Positions 7,675 through 16,493 are shown, numbered from the stretch's first letter. The stretch: 64,000 bases of DNA from Gulosibacter hominis (GCF_904842695.1 NZ_CAJGWQ010000001.1:434001-498000), one strand, 5' to 3'. Numbers and translations: made by a program. Notes: a model not told the origin generated them from the sequence alone.

Positions 7675-9390
7675 ATGAGCAGCTACGAGACCATGCAGCC
7701 AATGACGGGAGCAATTCCCACAGTTGAGGCGGTCACCGCGGCCAAGCACCAAACAACCACCCGAATGTCTGCCGGACACGTCATTGTGAAGTCGCTCGAA
7801 GCACACGGCGTGCGGCGCGTACATATTGTTCCGGGTGAGAGCTTCCTCGACGTACTCGACGGCCTGCATGACTCGTCGATCGAAACTATTGTTTGCCGCC
7901 ACGAGGGCGGCGCCGCCTATATGGCCGAAGCCGACGGCAAGCTGCAGCCACTACCCGGCGTTGCCATGGTCACTCGCGGCCCGGGAGCTGCCAATGCGCA
8001 TGTTGGGCTCCACACTGCCTGGCAAGACTCCACCGCAGTGGTGCTTTTTGTGGGTCTCATCCCGTTTGAACACCGCGAAAAAGAAGCCTTCCAAGAGTTC
8101 GACCCGAAGCAGTGGTTTTCGTCGGGGGCAAAGCGCGTGATGGTGCTCGACCGCCCCGCCCGCGCCAGCGAAGTCGTCGCCGAAGCCATGTTCGCCGCCG
8201 CAGCCGGCCGCCCCGGCCCGGTAGTGGTGGGCCTACCCGAAGACATCATCCGTGAACAAATCGAGGGCACCATCCACCCCTATATTCCGGTGGCGTCAGG
8301 CGGCATGACCGTCGAAGACTGGAAATCGCTGCGCCGCGCGCTGCTCGAATCCGAGCGCCCGCTATTCGTGTTTGGCGGCAATGACTGGACCCACGCTGGC
8401 GCCCGCGAATTCACCCGCTGGCTCGAAGAACATGAACTGCCAGCCGCGGCGGAATGGCGCTGCGAGGGCACTGTGCCATTCGACTCGCCAAGCTACGTCG
8501 GCCCGCTCGGATACGGACGTCCAAATTTTTCGAACCGATTGCTCTCTGACACCGACCTCATCGTCTTCGTGGGCACCGTGCCGGGCGATGTCATCACCTC
8601 GGGGTTCACCAGCCGACAAAACTGGGACCAGCGCAACTTCATCGTCACCATCGACCCCGACTTGCGCGGCCGTTCGGGCCCGCTCTCACACCAGATCGTC
8701 GCCAAACCGGATGTGTTTGTGCGCGACCTCGTGCGCATGGACCTCGAAATTAAAGACTCGTGGCGCGCGTGGACCCGCGAACTGCGCACCTACCAAGAGA
8801 ACTTCAGCCGCCTGCCGAACCCGGAACCAAGCACCGGCCCGGCCCAGATGGACACGCTCATGGCGAACCTCGTCCCGCAGCTGCCCTATGACGCTATGGT
8901 CACCTTCGGCGCCGGCGAGCACACCAACTGGGCCCACCGCTACTTCCCCACCCGCGGCTACGCCGCCATGATTTCAGCGCGCAACGGCTCGATGGGATAT
9001 TCCATCCCCGCGGCGGTAGCGGCCTCACTGCAGTACCCCGGCCGCATGGTGGTTTCAATTGCCGGTGACGGTGAGTTTTTGATGAACGGACAAGAGCTCG
9101 CCACCGCGACCCAGTACGGCGTCACACCGCTGGTGATCGTGATGGACAACCAGGAGTACGGCACCATCCGCACCCACCAAGAGCACAGTTATCCGGATCG
9201 GGTTTCTGGCACCCAATTGCGCAACCCCGACTTCGCCAAACTCGCCGAAGCCTACGGCGGCATCGGCATACGTGTCGAAACCGACGCCGAAGTGCCCGGG
9301 GCCGTGGCCGAAGCACTCAGGGTGGTCGAGCACGGTAAACAGTTCGCGCTCATCCACTTGATCACCGAACAGCGCAAAAAAGCGTTCTAG
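7675..9390 (+). CDS. Thiamine diphosphate-dependent enzyme, acetolactate synthase-like
   Basis: A 571-residue ThDP enzyme with the three-domain layout of acetolactate synthase/benzoylformate decarboxylase: N-terminal PYR domain with the activating Glu (E77 in VCRHEGGAAYMAEADG), central domain, and C-terminal PP domain with the GDG...N motif (G464-D465-G466 and N493 in MDNQEYGT). The first ~30 residues are an extension before MSAGHVIVKSLEAHG. There is no regulatory (IlvN) gene nearby and it stands alone, so it is probably not the biosynthetic AHAS; the substrate is open (acetolactate, oxalyl-CoA, sulfopyruvate or other 2-keto acid). It ends in a strong terminator. A 240-bp intergenic region lies ahead. 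Confidence 0.85.
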   Translation: MSSYETMQPMTGAIPTVEAVTAAKHQTTTRMSAGHVIVKSLEAHGVRRVHIVPGESFLDVLDGLHDSSIETIVCRHEGGAAYMAEADGKLQPLPGVAMVTRGPGAANAHVGLHTAWQDSTAVVLFVGLIPFEHREKEAFQEFDPKQWFSSGAKRVMVLDRPARASEVVAEAMFAAAAGRPGPVVVGLPEDIIREQIEGTIHPYIPVASGGMTVEDWKSLRRALLESERPLFVFGGNDWTHAGAREFTRWLEEHELPAAAEWRCEGTVPFDSPSYVGPLGYGRPNFSNRLLSDTDLIVFVGTVPGDVITSGFTSRQNWDQRNFIVTIDPDLRGRSGPLSHQIVAKPDVFVRDLVRMDLEIKDSWRAWTRELRTYQENFSRLPNPEPSTGPAQMDTLMANLVPQLPYDAMVTFGAGEHTNWAHRYFPTRGYAAMISARNGSMGYSIPAAVAASLQYPGRMVVSIAGDGEFLMNGQELATATQYGVTPLVIVMDNQEYGTIRTHQEHSYPDRVSGTQLRNPDFAKLAEAYGGIGIRVETDAEVPGAVAEALRVVEHGKQFALIHLITEQRKKAF

Positions 9391-9396
9391 TTCAGC

Positions 9397-9438
9397 GCTG
9401 CCGGTGGGTCGCTGCCGGTGGGTCGCTGCCGGTGGGTG
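9397..9438. repeat. 14-bp unit in three tandem copies
   Basis: GCTGCCGGTGGGTC is repeated at 9397-9410, 9411-9424 and 9425-9438 (last copy ends in G). The third copy forms the left arm of the following terminator. It starts 7 bases after the stop codon of the ThDP enzyme gene. Confidence 0.85.
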
Positions 9439-9470
9439 GTGACTGGTGATACCACTACCCACCGGCTTTT
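9429..9470 (+). terminator. Rho-independent terminator after ThDP enzyme gene
   Basis: CCGGTGGGTGGTG (9429-9441) pairs with CACTACCCACCGG (9453-9465) with one G-T wobble, and is followed by CTTTT. The rest of the gap to 9633 shows no gene; it should hold the promoter of the next operon, but I see no clear boxes. Confidence 0.75.
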
Positions 9471-9633
9471 GCGACGCATCCCAATCAGTCAGGTGGCGGC
9501 AGATTTCAGCCATTTCATCTACCGGCTACCTAGCTCTGCAAAACTCTAGCCAACCACCGGTTTTGCGAGCCAGACAACGGTTTACCCGAGCGACAGCCGT
9601 CGACAACCGCGAGACTGGAAAGGAAGGACAGCT

Positions 9634-10848
9634 ATGAAACTGCGCACCCCGCACATCATCGGTATCGTGCTGCTGGTTGTTGGCATCGTCACCGTGCTGG
9701 TCATCCAACTCACCGGCATCGGCCGCGACGGTACCGGCTCGATTGGCGGCAAACACACCGTGGTTGAGGGCGTGGTCGGATCTGAGAAGGTCGCATTTTT
9801 CCAAGACCCCGAAGTGCAGCGGGTATTTGCCGAACATGGCTACGAGGTGCGCGTATCAAAATCGGGTTCCTGGCGCATGGCCGAGCTTGACGGGCTCACC
9901 AACTACGATTTCGCGTTCCCGGCTTCCGAAATCGCGGCCACGCACATTTCCACCATTCATAAGGATGCGGTGCTCAGCACCCACAAACCATTCTTCTCAC
10001 CGATGGCGATCGCCACCTTCAAGCCGATCGTTGAGCTGCTCAGTGCCGCCGATGTCGCATCCCAGGACGCGAACGGTCGCTGGCAAATCGATATCGAGGC
10101 CTACCTCAAGCTCGTCGAATCCGACACCCGCTGGCGCGATCTGCCCGGCGCCAATAAGCTCTACAACTCGCCGCGCACGGTGATGATCACCTCCACCGAT
10201 ATCCGCACCTCAAACTCGGCCGGCATGTACCTGGCACTCGCCTCATACGTGCTCAACGATCAGAACGTGGTTACCAACCGCACCCAGGCCGATGCCCACC
10301 TGGCGCTATTGACCAAGCTGTTTGTTGGCCAGGGATACTCGGGTTCATCGTCGACCGCCCCGTTCGATGACTATCTTTCGCAGGGCATGGGCGCCGTGCC
10401 GATGGTGATGGTGTACGAGGGGCAATTCCTTGAGGAGCAGCTGCGAGACAACTCGCGCATCAACGACCAGATGGTGCTCGCCTATCCCTCACCCACCATC
10501 TTCTCGGTGCACACCGGAGTTGCGTTCAGCGAAGACGGCCAGGCCGTTATGCAGCTGCTCGAAACCGACCCCGAGCTGGCGAAGCTACTCGCCGCCCACG
10601 GGTTCCGTCCCCAGGGTGCCAACGCCGGCACTTTCGACAGTTTCTTGAACGACAACAATCTCGCCGACACCTACCCCAGCAGCTCATCCTTCGTAAACCT
10701 CGCCGTCGAACCGAGCTACGAAATACTCGACTACCTGCTCGGCAAAATCGGCGAGTCGTACAGCGTTTCGGGAGCCCCGCCGGTGGAGCCCGAAGAAACC
10801 GAACTCACATCCGTGCCCGCGCCAAACCACCCTGGAGAGACCCCATGA
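9634..10848 (+). CDS. Membrane-anchored solute-binding-like protein
   Basis: A 404-residue protein with an N-terminal transmembrane anchor (residues ~8-27, IIGIVLLVVGIVTVLVIQL) and a large extracytoplasmic part that resembles a periplasmic binding protein fold (for example YDFAFPASEIAA and GAVPMVMVYEGQFLEEQL), with a Pro/Glu-rich tail. No lipobox is present. A ribosome site (GGAAAGGAAGG) precedes the ATG. Its stop overlaps the start of the next gene by 4 bases, and it is the first gene of a four-gene operon ending in telA. Its neighbour also carries a binding-protein domain, so the two may form an external sensor pair. Function not established. Confidence 0.75.
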   Translation: MKLRTPHIIGIVLLVVGIVTVLVIQLTGIGRDGTGSIGGKHTVVEGVVGSEKVAFFQDPEVQRVFAEHGYEVRVSKSGSWRMAELDGLTNYDFAFPASEIAATHISTIHKDAVLSTHKPFFSPMAIATFKPIVELLSAADVASQDANGRWQIDIEAYLKLVESDTRWRDLPGANKLYNSPRTVMITSTDIRTSNSAGMYLALASYVLNDQNVVTNRTQADAHLALLTKLFVGQGYSGSSSTAPFDDYLSQGMGAVPMVMVYEGQFLEEQLRDNSRINDQMVLAYPSPTIFSVHTGVAFSEDGQAVMQLLETDPELAKLLAAHGFRPQGANAGTFDSFLNDNNLADTYPSSSSFVNLAVEPSYEILDYLLGKIGESYSVSGAPPVEPEETELTSVPAPNHPGETP

Positions 10849-12458
10849 TCGCGCAACTCGCTCAGCAGCTCAAGGCATCTTGGCAGCGGCTGCTGGCCGT
10901 CCTCGCCTGCCTGCTGGTGTTGCCCGGAGCGCTCACCTCATGTGCTCTCCTCGGTGGCGGTGACACGCTCCACGTCCTCGCCGGTAGCGAGGTGAAAGAC
11001 CTCGAACCGATCCTCGACGATATGGCCCGCGAAACCGGTGTCACAATCGAGTTCGAATACGTCGGCACGCTCGACGGCACCGAGATGCTGCTCAATACGC
11101 CCGACAACGAATGGGATGCGATCTGGTTTCCCTCAAACCGCTACCTGTCGCTCTTCCCCAAGGGGGGTGACGTGATCGCCTCGAGCGAGTCGATTATGCG
11201 GTCGCCGGTGGTACTCGGGGTGCGCCAGGATGTTGCCAAGCGGCTCGGCTGGAGTGACGAATCCCAGCCCAGCTGGGGCGACGTTGTCGATGCCGTCGAC
11301 CGCGGCGATCTCACCTACGGTATGACCAGCCCCATCTCATCCAACTCGGGATTCACCACCCTGGTACAGCTGGCCACCGCGATCTCCGGCACCGGCACAG
11401 TGCTCGAGCCGGGTGACGTCGACCGAGTCATCCCCGACCTCAAGAAGTTCGCCGCCGGCCAGCAACTGGCTTCGGGCTCGTCGGGTTGGCTGGTCGAAAA
11501 GTACCTCGAAGACCCGCAGGCAGTAGACGGCATCTTTAACTATGAATCGGTGCTGCGCGGAGTCAAGGTAGACAACAAGCCGCTGCACATCGTGCATCCC
11601 TCTGATGGCGTGATCACCAGCGACTATCCGCTGGCCCTCCTCAAGGGTGCCGATGAGGCCACCCGTGAAAAGTACAACAAGGTCGTTGCGTACCTGCTCA
11701 GCGATGACGTGCAGCAGCGCATCGCCGAGCAGACCAACCGCTACACCTCGTACACGCCCGAGGGTCAGTCACCAGCCGCCGTGTATGAGCTGCCGTTCCC
11801 CAACCAGCTCGGCACCGTGCAGGATCTGCTTGCCGGTTGGCTGAGCGAGGCGAAAAAACCCTCGAACATGGTGTTTGCTATCGACACTTCGGGTTCGATG
11901 AACGGCGGCGACCGGATGGCCGAGCTGCGGCAAGCGCTCGATGTGCTGTCGGGCCCCGACAGCGAAGCCGGTTCGTCGGCAAGTTTTTTGCGGCTGCAGT
12001 CACGCGAGACCATCACCTATCTCGAGTTTTCGCACGAAATCAAGAGTGAGCTGACCGTGACGATCCCCGAGGACGATGCCGGTCGCCAAGCGAAACTCGA
12101 CGAGATTCGCTCGCACACCAGTCATTTCCAAGCCTACGGTGGCACCGCCATGTATAACGCGGTGCTGCGGGCCTATGAGGATATGGACTACAGCAATAGC
12201 GACCAGCTCAACTCGATTGTGCTGTTCACGGATGGCGAGAATGTCGACGGCTTGCGGGCTCGCGACTTCAAAATGTGGTACGAATCCTTCATCGCAATGC
12301 ATCCCGAGGCGAAAAACGTGCCGGTGTTCACCGTGCACTTCGGCGACTCGAACCGTGAAGAACTCGAATCGCTGTCACAGCTCACCGGCGGTAAAACCTT
12401 CGACGGCACCGGCGACTCGCTGGCCACGGCGTTCCGCGAGATTCGCGGATACCTCTAA
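10845..12458 (+). CDS. Lipoprotein fusing a solute-binding domain to a VWA domain
   Basis: A 537-residue surface lipoprotein: signal peptide ending in ALTSC (Cys33), then a type 1/2 solute-binding-like domain (about residues 40-330; TPDNEWDAIWFPSNRYLSLF), then a C-terminal von Willebrand factor A domain. The VWA metal site (MIDAS) is complete: D347-T-S349-G-S351, Thr in YGGTAMYNA and Asp in LFTDGEN. It overlaps the upstream gene by 4 bases (ATGA) and lies 15 bases before the XpaC-like gene. VWA proteins are recurrent partners of TelA/Ter stress modules, so this is probably the extracellular ligand- or damage-sensing arm of the operon; that role is inferred. Confidence 0.85.
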   Translation: MIAQLAQQLKASWQRLLAVLACLLVLPGALTSCALLGGGDTLHVLAGSEVKDLEPILDDMARETGVTIEFEYVGTLDGTEMLLNTPDNEWDAIWFPSNRYLSLFPKGGDVIASSESIMRSPVVLGVRQDVAKRLGWSDESQPSWGDVVDAVDRGDLTYGMTSPISSNSGFTTLVQLATAISGTGTVLEPGDVDRVIPDLKKFAAGQQLASGSSGWLVEKYLEDPQAVDGIFNYESVLRGVKVDNKPLHIVHPSDGVITSDYPLALLKGADEATREKYNKVVAYLLSDDVQQRIAEQTNRYTSYTPEGQSPAAVYELPFPNQLGTVQDLLAGWLSEAKKPSNMVFAIDTSGSMNGGDRMAELRQALDVLSGPDSEAGSSASFLRLQSRETITYLEFSHEIKSELTVTIPEDDAGRQAKLDEIRSHTSHFQAYGGTAMYNAVLRAYEDMDYSNSDQLNSIVLFTDGENVDGLRARDFKMWYESFIAMHPEAKNVPVFTVHFGDSNREELESLSQLTGGKTFDGTGDSLATAFREIRGYL

Positions 12459-12473
12459 TCTGAAACCGTCACG

Positions 12474-13190
12474 ATGAAGAAATCCAAGCAGGCAAAATCT
12501 CAGCAGTGGGTTGCACCGGCCGCAGTGGGCGGTGTGGTCGGCGTTGGTTCGGCGCTGGCAACGATGCTGTTGCTCTCGTTCGCGGCCCCGGTGAGCGTTG
12601 CCATTGGGCTCGCCCTCGGTGCCGGTTCGGCGCTGATGTTTACGCCACTGGCGCCAAAACCGATCGAGATCGCGGGCCGCGTCGCACCAACAACCGTTGA
12701 AGAGTCGCTCAGTGAGGTTGCGCGCTCAACCGACCAGCTCGATCTGGCGCTATCGCGGCTTGAGAGCCGACCCCTGTGGCATAACTCGGTGCTCGATGAA
12801 AAACTGCACCGCCTCGTCGACGGCACGCGTTCACTGGCACGGATGCCGGAGCTGCGCGATCGTGCCGTCATGGATGGCGCCATCCAGATGCTCTATACGC
12901 TCGCCACCGACTATTTGCCCACCATCGTGAACCTCGCGATTGAAAACGATCGGATGCACAGCACTTTTTCGGGTCAAAAATCACGCCAGCAGGTCGAGCA
13001 AAATATTGCTGAGCTCGAACCGCAGGCTGATGTGCTCGGCGAGGTGCTCGACCGTATTGAAACCGATATTGTGCGCGGTACCACCCACTCGGTCCACGAG
13101 CACGCCGAGTTCCTGAAAGCACGGTTCCAGGAGGTCGGTACCGAATCGGTGCTCAATTTGAACAACCCCATGACGCCGGGCACAGAATAG
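12474..13190 (+). CDS. XpaC-like membrane protein
   Basis: A 238-residue protein with two adjacent N-terminal membrane segments (about residues 12-34 and 38-57) and a long helical cytoplasmic domain (VEESLSEVARSTDQLDLALSRL; coiled-coil propensity near residues 165-210). The layout and position directly before telA match XpaC-type proteins (5-bromo-4-chloroindolyl phosphate hydrolysis family), which pair with TelA/YaaN in Firmicutes. Sequence similarity is weak to my eye, so the family is assigned largely on context. It would link the envelope proteins upstream to cytoplasmic TelA. Confidence 0.6.
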   Translation: MKKSKQAKSQQWVAPAAVGGVVGVGSALATMLLLSFAAPVSVAIGLALGAGSALMFTPLAPKPIEIAGRVAPTTVEESLSEVARSTDQLDLALSRLESRPLWHNSVLDEKLHRLVDGTRSLARMPELRDRAVMDGAIQMLYTLATDYLPTIVNLAIENDRMHSTFSGQKSRQQVEQNIAELEPQADVLGEVLDRIETDIVRGTTHSVHEHAEFLKARFQEVGTESVLNLNNPMTPGTE

Positions 13191-13222
13191 CTGTCCGCTA
13201 TCCCACCAGTTGAGGAGACCAG

Positions 13223-14470
13223 GTGAACGACAAACTCACTCCCCCGAGCCCCGAAGAACTCGCCCCCATCGAGGCTGCGCCCGCAGTCGAACCGGTTGCT
13301 GCTGACGCCGCCGGCGGGATGCTGCCCGATATTGATCCCGAAACCGCGCTCGACCTGCGCAACCGGGCGAACACCTGGGTGAACAATATTTCGTCACTCA
13401 AGCCCAAAACCCCCGAGTACACCGAGCAGGTGCGCGCCATTCAGGAGGTTGCCCGCACTGAAATTCGCACCTCTGCGGATGCTTCGCAGCGCTTCCTCGA
13501 CAAGTCGCTAGCGCAGTCGAAATCTGCCGGTGGCGACGGCCACGCCGTTGAGGTGTCGCGCTCGCTGGTAGACCTGCGCAACACCGTTGAAGAGCTCGCG
13601 CCCGACGACCGCAAGTTCGGTTCGCGCTTTTTGCGGATGCTGCCGGGCGGTAAACAGGTGCAGCGGTACTTCCGCCAGTACGAAAGCAACCAGGAGCAGC
13701 TCAACACGATTCTGCTCGCCCTCGACCGCGGCCAAGACACCCTGCGCAAAGACAATGCCGCGCTCGGTGTCGAACGTAAAGCGCTGTGGGAGTCGATGCT
13801 GCAGCTGAAAAAGCTTTCGGGCTTGCTCACCGAGCTCGATAACTCGGTGGTTGAGAAAATCGCTACCCTGCAAGCTTCCGGTGAGGCCGAGGCCGCGACC
13901 GCGCTGCAGAATGACGTGCTCTTTGCGATCCGTCAGCGCCACACGGATGTGCAAACCCAGCTCGCGGTGAGCGTGCAGTCGTACCTGTCGATGGACCTCA
14001 TCCAAGACAACAATCTCAAGCTCATCGACGGTGTTGAGCGTGCGAAGACCACCACGATGACTGCCCTGCGTACTGCTGTTGTGGTGGCCCAGGCACTTGA
14101 AAACCAGAAGATCGTGCTCGACCAGATCGACGCGGTGAACAACACCACCAACGACATGATCGACCGCACCTCGCAGATGCTGCGCGACAACACCGCGCGC
14201 ATCCAGGAGCAGGCCGTTAATTCGGGTGTTTCGCTCGAGACGCTGCAGCGCGCCTACGACAATGTGTTCGCCACAATCGACCAGGTCGAAGCTTTCCGTG
14301 CTGCCGCGAACAACCACTTCGCGCAGACCATCGCCAACCTCGAGCAGCAGGTCGAGCGGGCGAATCCATACCTCGAGCGCTCGCGTGAAAACCAGCTCGC
14401 TCGAGAGGGCGACGGTTCGGCACAGCGACAGCTGAACGCCGGTAATCTGCCACCCGAGCTGACGATCTAA
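13223..14470 (+). CDS. telA: TelA/KlaA family toxic anion resistance protein
   Basis: A 415-residue, soluble, almost entirely helical protein of the TelA family (PF05816): a charged N-terminus, then long helices with the family's LPGGKQVQRYFRQYES and QDTLRKDNAALGVERKALWE regions, and a Q/N-rich coiled-coil C-terminus. The GTG start is preceded by GAGGAG. It is the last gene of the four-gene operon and is followed by a strong terminator. Family members were first linked to tellurite resistance, but their general role seems to be in membrane or cell-envelope stress; the biochemical activity is unknown. The association with VWA and binding-protein domains supports a sensing/response complex across the membrane. 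Confidence 0.9.
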   Translation: MNDKLTPPSPEELAPIEAAPAVEPVAADAAGGMLPDIDPETALDLRNRANTWVNNISSLKPKTPEYTEQVRAIQEVARTEIRTSADASQRFLDKSLAQSKSAGGDGHAVEVSRSLVDLRNTVEELAPDDRKFGSRFLRMLPGGKQVQRYFRQYESNQEQLNTILLALDRGQDTLRKDNAALGVERKALWESMLQLKKLSGLLTELDNSVVEKIATLQASGEAEAATALQNDVLFAIRQRHTDVQTQLAVSVQSYLSMDLIQDNNLKLIDGVERAKTTTMTALRTAVVVAQALENQKIVLDQIDAVNNTTNDMIDRTSQMLRDNTARIQEQAVNSGVSLETLQRAYDNVFATIDQVEAFRAAANNHFAQTIANLEQQVERANPYLERSRENQLAREGDGSAQRQLNAGNLPPELTI

Positions 14471-14489
14471 CCAGCTGAGCAAAACGCAA

Positions 14490-14536
14490 GCGGGCCCGCA
14501 TCCCTAGCAATTGGAATGCGGGCCCGCCGCTTTTTT
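14490..14536 (+). terminator. Rho-independent terminator after telA
   Basis: GCGGGCCCGCAT (14490-14501) and ATGCGGGCCCGC (14516-14527) form a perfect 12-bp stem followed by six T residues (14531-14536). It separates telA from the convergent MBL hydrolase gene. Confidence 0.88.
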
Positions 14537-14544
14537 GTCAATCG

Positions 14545-15153
14545 TTATGACTGTTCGGCACGCTGGTTGGCGATCGTACAGTCTTCGCCGCGCCCGGGTT
14601 TGATGACTGCGTCGTCCCCGAGTGGGAATAGCCGCTTGCGCACCGAATATTCCATGGTCGAGTAGTCGCTGCCGCCTTCGGGTGAGGCGTAGGGCCCGCT
14701 GGCGAGCAGGGTGTCACCGGTGAACGCGGCACGCAGTTCCGGCGCCCAGAGGCAAACGGTGCCGGGCGCATGACCGGGTGTTTCGAGCACCTCGAGCGTC
14801 GCATCCCCCACCTGGAATTGCTGGCCGTCAGCGAGCTCGCCTTCGGGATCGATACGGGGATGCACTTCGCGCCACTGGTCGAGCGCGTCGGGATGCAAAT
14901 AAACGGTTGCGTTGGTGCGTAGCGACAGCTCCGGTACCGCCGATGTGTGGTCGTGATGCGCGTGGGTGCAAATAATGGCCAGGGTTTCACGTCGACCAAC
15001 CAGGTCAAGCACCGTGTCCGGATCCGCACCAGCGTCAATGATGATGCACTCTTCGTCATCACCGATAATCCAGCTATTGCATGGCAGCGCCGGGGCTGAT
15101 TCGTGGTGATGGGATGCGCCGGTGGTTTGGATGCGGTCGATGCGGACGGTCAT
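14545..15153 (-). CDS. MBL-fold metallo-hydrolase (glyoxalase II-like)
   Basis: A 202-residue metallo-beta-lactamase-fold hydrolase with the zinc motif THAHHDH, a second His region (LETPGHAPGTVCLW) and the bridging Asp in AFTGDTLL. Short single-domain MBL proteins like this act on thioesters or other small esters; the substrate is not evident. The ATG at 15153 is preceded by GGAGG at five bases; a longer reading adds 12 residues without a ribosome site. It stands alone, convergent with telA. Confidence 0.88.
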   Translation of the reverse strand: MTVRIDRIQTTGASHHHESAPALPCNSWIIGDDEECIIIDAGADPDTVLDLVGRRETLAIICTHAHHDHTSAVPELSLRTNATVYLHPDALDQWREVHPRIDPEGELADGQQFQVGDATLEVLETPGHAPGTVCLWAPELRAAFTGDTLLASGPYASPEGGSDYSTMEYSVRKRLFPLGDDAVIKPGRGEDCTIANQRAEQS

Positions 15154-15236
15154 ATGGCCTCCGGTGTAGACAAAACTGAGCACCGGCACGTTACCAAAAC
15201 AAGGCGAGTGATGGGCAACTTGCCTGACGGGTGTAG

Positions 15237-15716
15237 CTATGTCGGTTGCTGTTCAGGCTCGCCGGGCTGCTGCTGGCTGCGCTCCTCAACGGTTACTATG
15301 GCGGCCACAACCACGAGTGGTATCCAGACTCCGAATATCGAAGCGAGTAGGCCCAGCGTCAGCACTTGGCCATCAAGGTAGTCGGGCAGGCTCAAGAGGT
15401 TAAACACCGCTGGCACTATGATGCCCACAACCAGTGAGGATCGCCAAAGGGCACTGATTCGCGGTAAGACGCCGAGCGCGAATCTGAATGTCCCATAGAA
15501 CACGACGGCGGTGACGGCGGCAACCCCCAACATCATCCAGCCAATGACAATCAACCAGCCAAGTTCGCCGCGGGACTCAACGACAAACGCCATGAACATG
15601 ACGAATAGTGAGCTAGCAAAAACACCCCAGGTGGTGCCACCAGCACGAAGCTGGCTACGTTCTTCCCGCTTCTCCATGAGCCAGAGCATAGCGAAGCCTA
15701 CCTGGGGATGCAGCAC
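15237..15716 (-). CDS. Hypothetical membrane protein (four transmembrane segments)
   Basis: A 159-residue protein with four hydrophobic segments (GVFASSLFVMFMAFVV, LGWLIVIGWMMLGVAAV, LVVGIIVPAVFNLL, LTLGLLASIFGVWIPLVVVA) and a polar Gln/Glu-rich C-terminus. The start is uncertain: GTG at 15716 has an AAAAAGG upstream, and ATGs at 15689 or 15677 would give shorter forms. I do not recognise the family. It lies 84 bases upstream of the MBL gene on the same strand and is divergent from the DUF4234 gene. Confidence 0.6.
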   Translation of the reverse strand: MLHPQVGFAMLWLMEKREERSQLRAGGTTWGVFASSLFVMFMAFVVESRGELGWLIVIGWMMLGVAAVTAVVFYGTFRFALGVLPRISALWRSSLVVGIIVPAVFNLLSLPDYLDGQVLTLGLLASIFGVWIPLVVVAAIVTVEERSQQQPGEPEQQPT

Positions 15717-15786
15717 TCGGCCTTTTTGTTTCTGATTCTCAGTTTCACTGGAAATAAAAATACCAAATTAAATGGCACTATATAAA

Positions 15787-15818
15787 TAGGCGACCAGCAG
15801 AATTCGATTAATCGCCTA
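15787..15818. promoter_or_regulatory. Inverted repeat in A/T-rich leader
   Basis: TAGGCGA (15787-15793) and TCGCCTA (15812-15818) are perfect 7-bp arms with A/T-rich flanks that extend the symmetry (ATAAA / TTTAT). It is located in the A/T-rich divergent promoter region before the DUF4234 gene; it may be an operator or a leader hairpin. Confidence 0.4.
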
Positions 15819-15843
15819 CTTTATTAGCCGCCGCTTATAAAAA

Positions 15844-15871
15844 GGCCGACGCAGAACGTTCTGCAACGGCC
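15844..15871. promoter_or_regulatory. 28-bp near-perfect palindrome upstream of DUF4234 gene
   Basis: The core GCAGAACGTTCTGC (15851-15864) is a perfect 14-bp palindrome, and outer arms GGCCG (15844-15848) and CGGCC (15867-15871) continue the symmetry. It lies about 30 bases before the DUF4234 start, close to a TATAAAAAG box, so it could be a dimeric-repressor operator or a leader RNA hairpin. Confidence 0.5.
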
Positions 15872-15902
15872 GGCTCATCAGCTAGTGAATTAGGAGATTC
15901 TC

Positions 15903-16376
15903 ATGAGCAGCATCAGCCCTCTTCAACAGTCCCCGCAAGAGCCGCAGCTTCAGTACGTGCAAGCCGCACCGGTTCACCGGGCAAACTTCCCCACGAACCG
16001 TTCGCTCACCAAGTTCATCCTGCTTGGCATCATCACGCTGGGCATTTACCAGATTTATGTTATTGCCCGTGCGGGTGAAGACCTGAACACGATCGCCAGC
16101 CGCTATGACAACAAACGCACCATGAACTACTGGCTCGTGGCGCTGCTGCTCGGCTGGCTTACGCTCGGCATCATGCAGTTCGTTTGGCGGCACGGCACAT
16201 CGAACAGAATCGGCAATGAGCAGGCTCGCCGAGGCCAAGCGCGCACAATTAGCAGTGCTGATTTTTGGCTGTGGTGTGTGCTCGGCTCACTCATCATTGT
16301 TGGCCCGTTCGTATTCATGTACAAGTGGCTCCACGCCATGAACGGTCTGTGCGCCGACTTTAATGAGCGTGGCTAA
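15903..16376 (+). CDS. DUF4234 domain-containing membrane protein
   Basis: A 157-residue protein with a polar Gln/Pro-rich N-terminus followed by membrane segments (KFILLGIITLGIYQIYVI, WLVALLLGWLTLGIMQFVW, WLWCVLGSLIIVGPFVFMYK) and the pattern LGIITLGIYQIYVIARAGEDLN characteristic of DUF4234. The ATG follows TAGGAG. Function unknown. It is a single-gene unit with two palindromes in its leader and a strong terminator after it. Confidence 0.8.
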   Translation: MSSISPLQQSPQEPQLQYVQAAPVHRANFPTNRSLTKFILLGIITLGIYQIYVIARAGEDLNTIASRYDNKRTMNYWLVALLLGWLTLGIMQFVWRHGTSNRIGNEQARRGQARTISSADFWLWCVLGSLIIVGPFVFMYKWLHAMNGLCADFNERG

Positions 16377-16410
16377 CCGAAAAGTTCACGGATAACGCGT
16401 ATCAAATACA

Positions 16411-16450
16411 ATAACGGCACCCCGCTATTTGGGGTGCCGTTATATATTTT
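16411..16450. terminator. Bidirectional terminator between DUF4234 and csbD-like genes
   Basis: ATAACGGCACCCC (16411-16423) and GGGGTGCCGTTAT (16431-16443) form a perfect 13-bp stem with a 7-base loop, followed by ATATTTT on the plus strand and preceded by an A-rich run that serves the minus strand. Confidence 0.85.
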
Positions 16451-16493
16451 CGGTTCAACGGCGAAGATGCGCCGGTGAACAGTTCACTAAAAA

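Noticed and set aside
13508-14482. Long minus-strand frame of 324 codons
   Set aside because: Antisense shadow of telA, which has clear family motifs, a ribosome site and a terminator.
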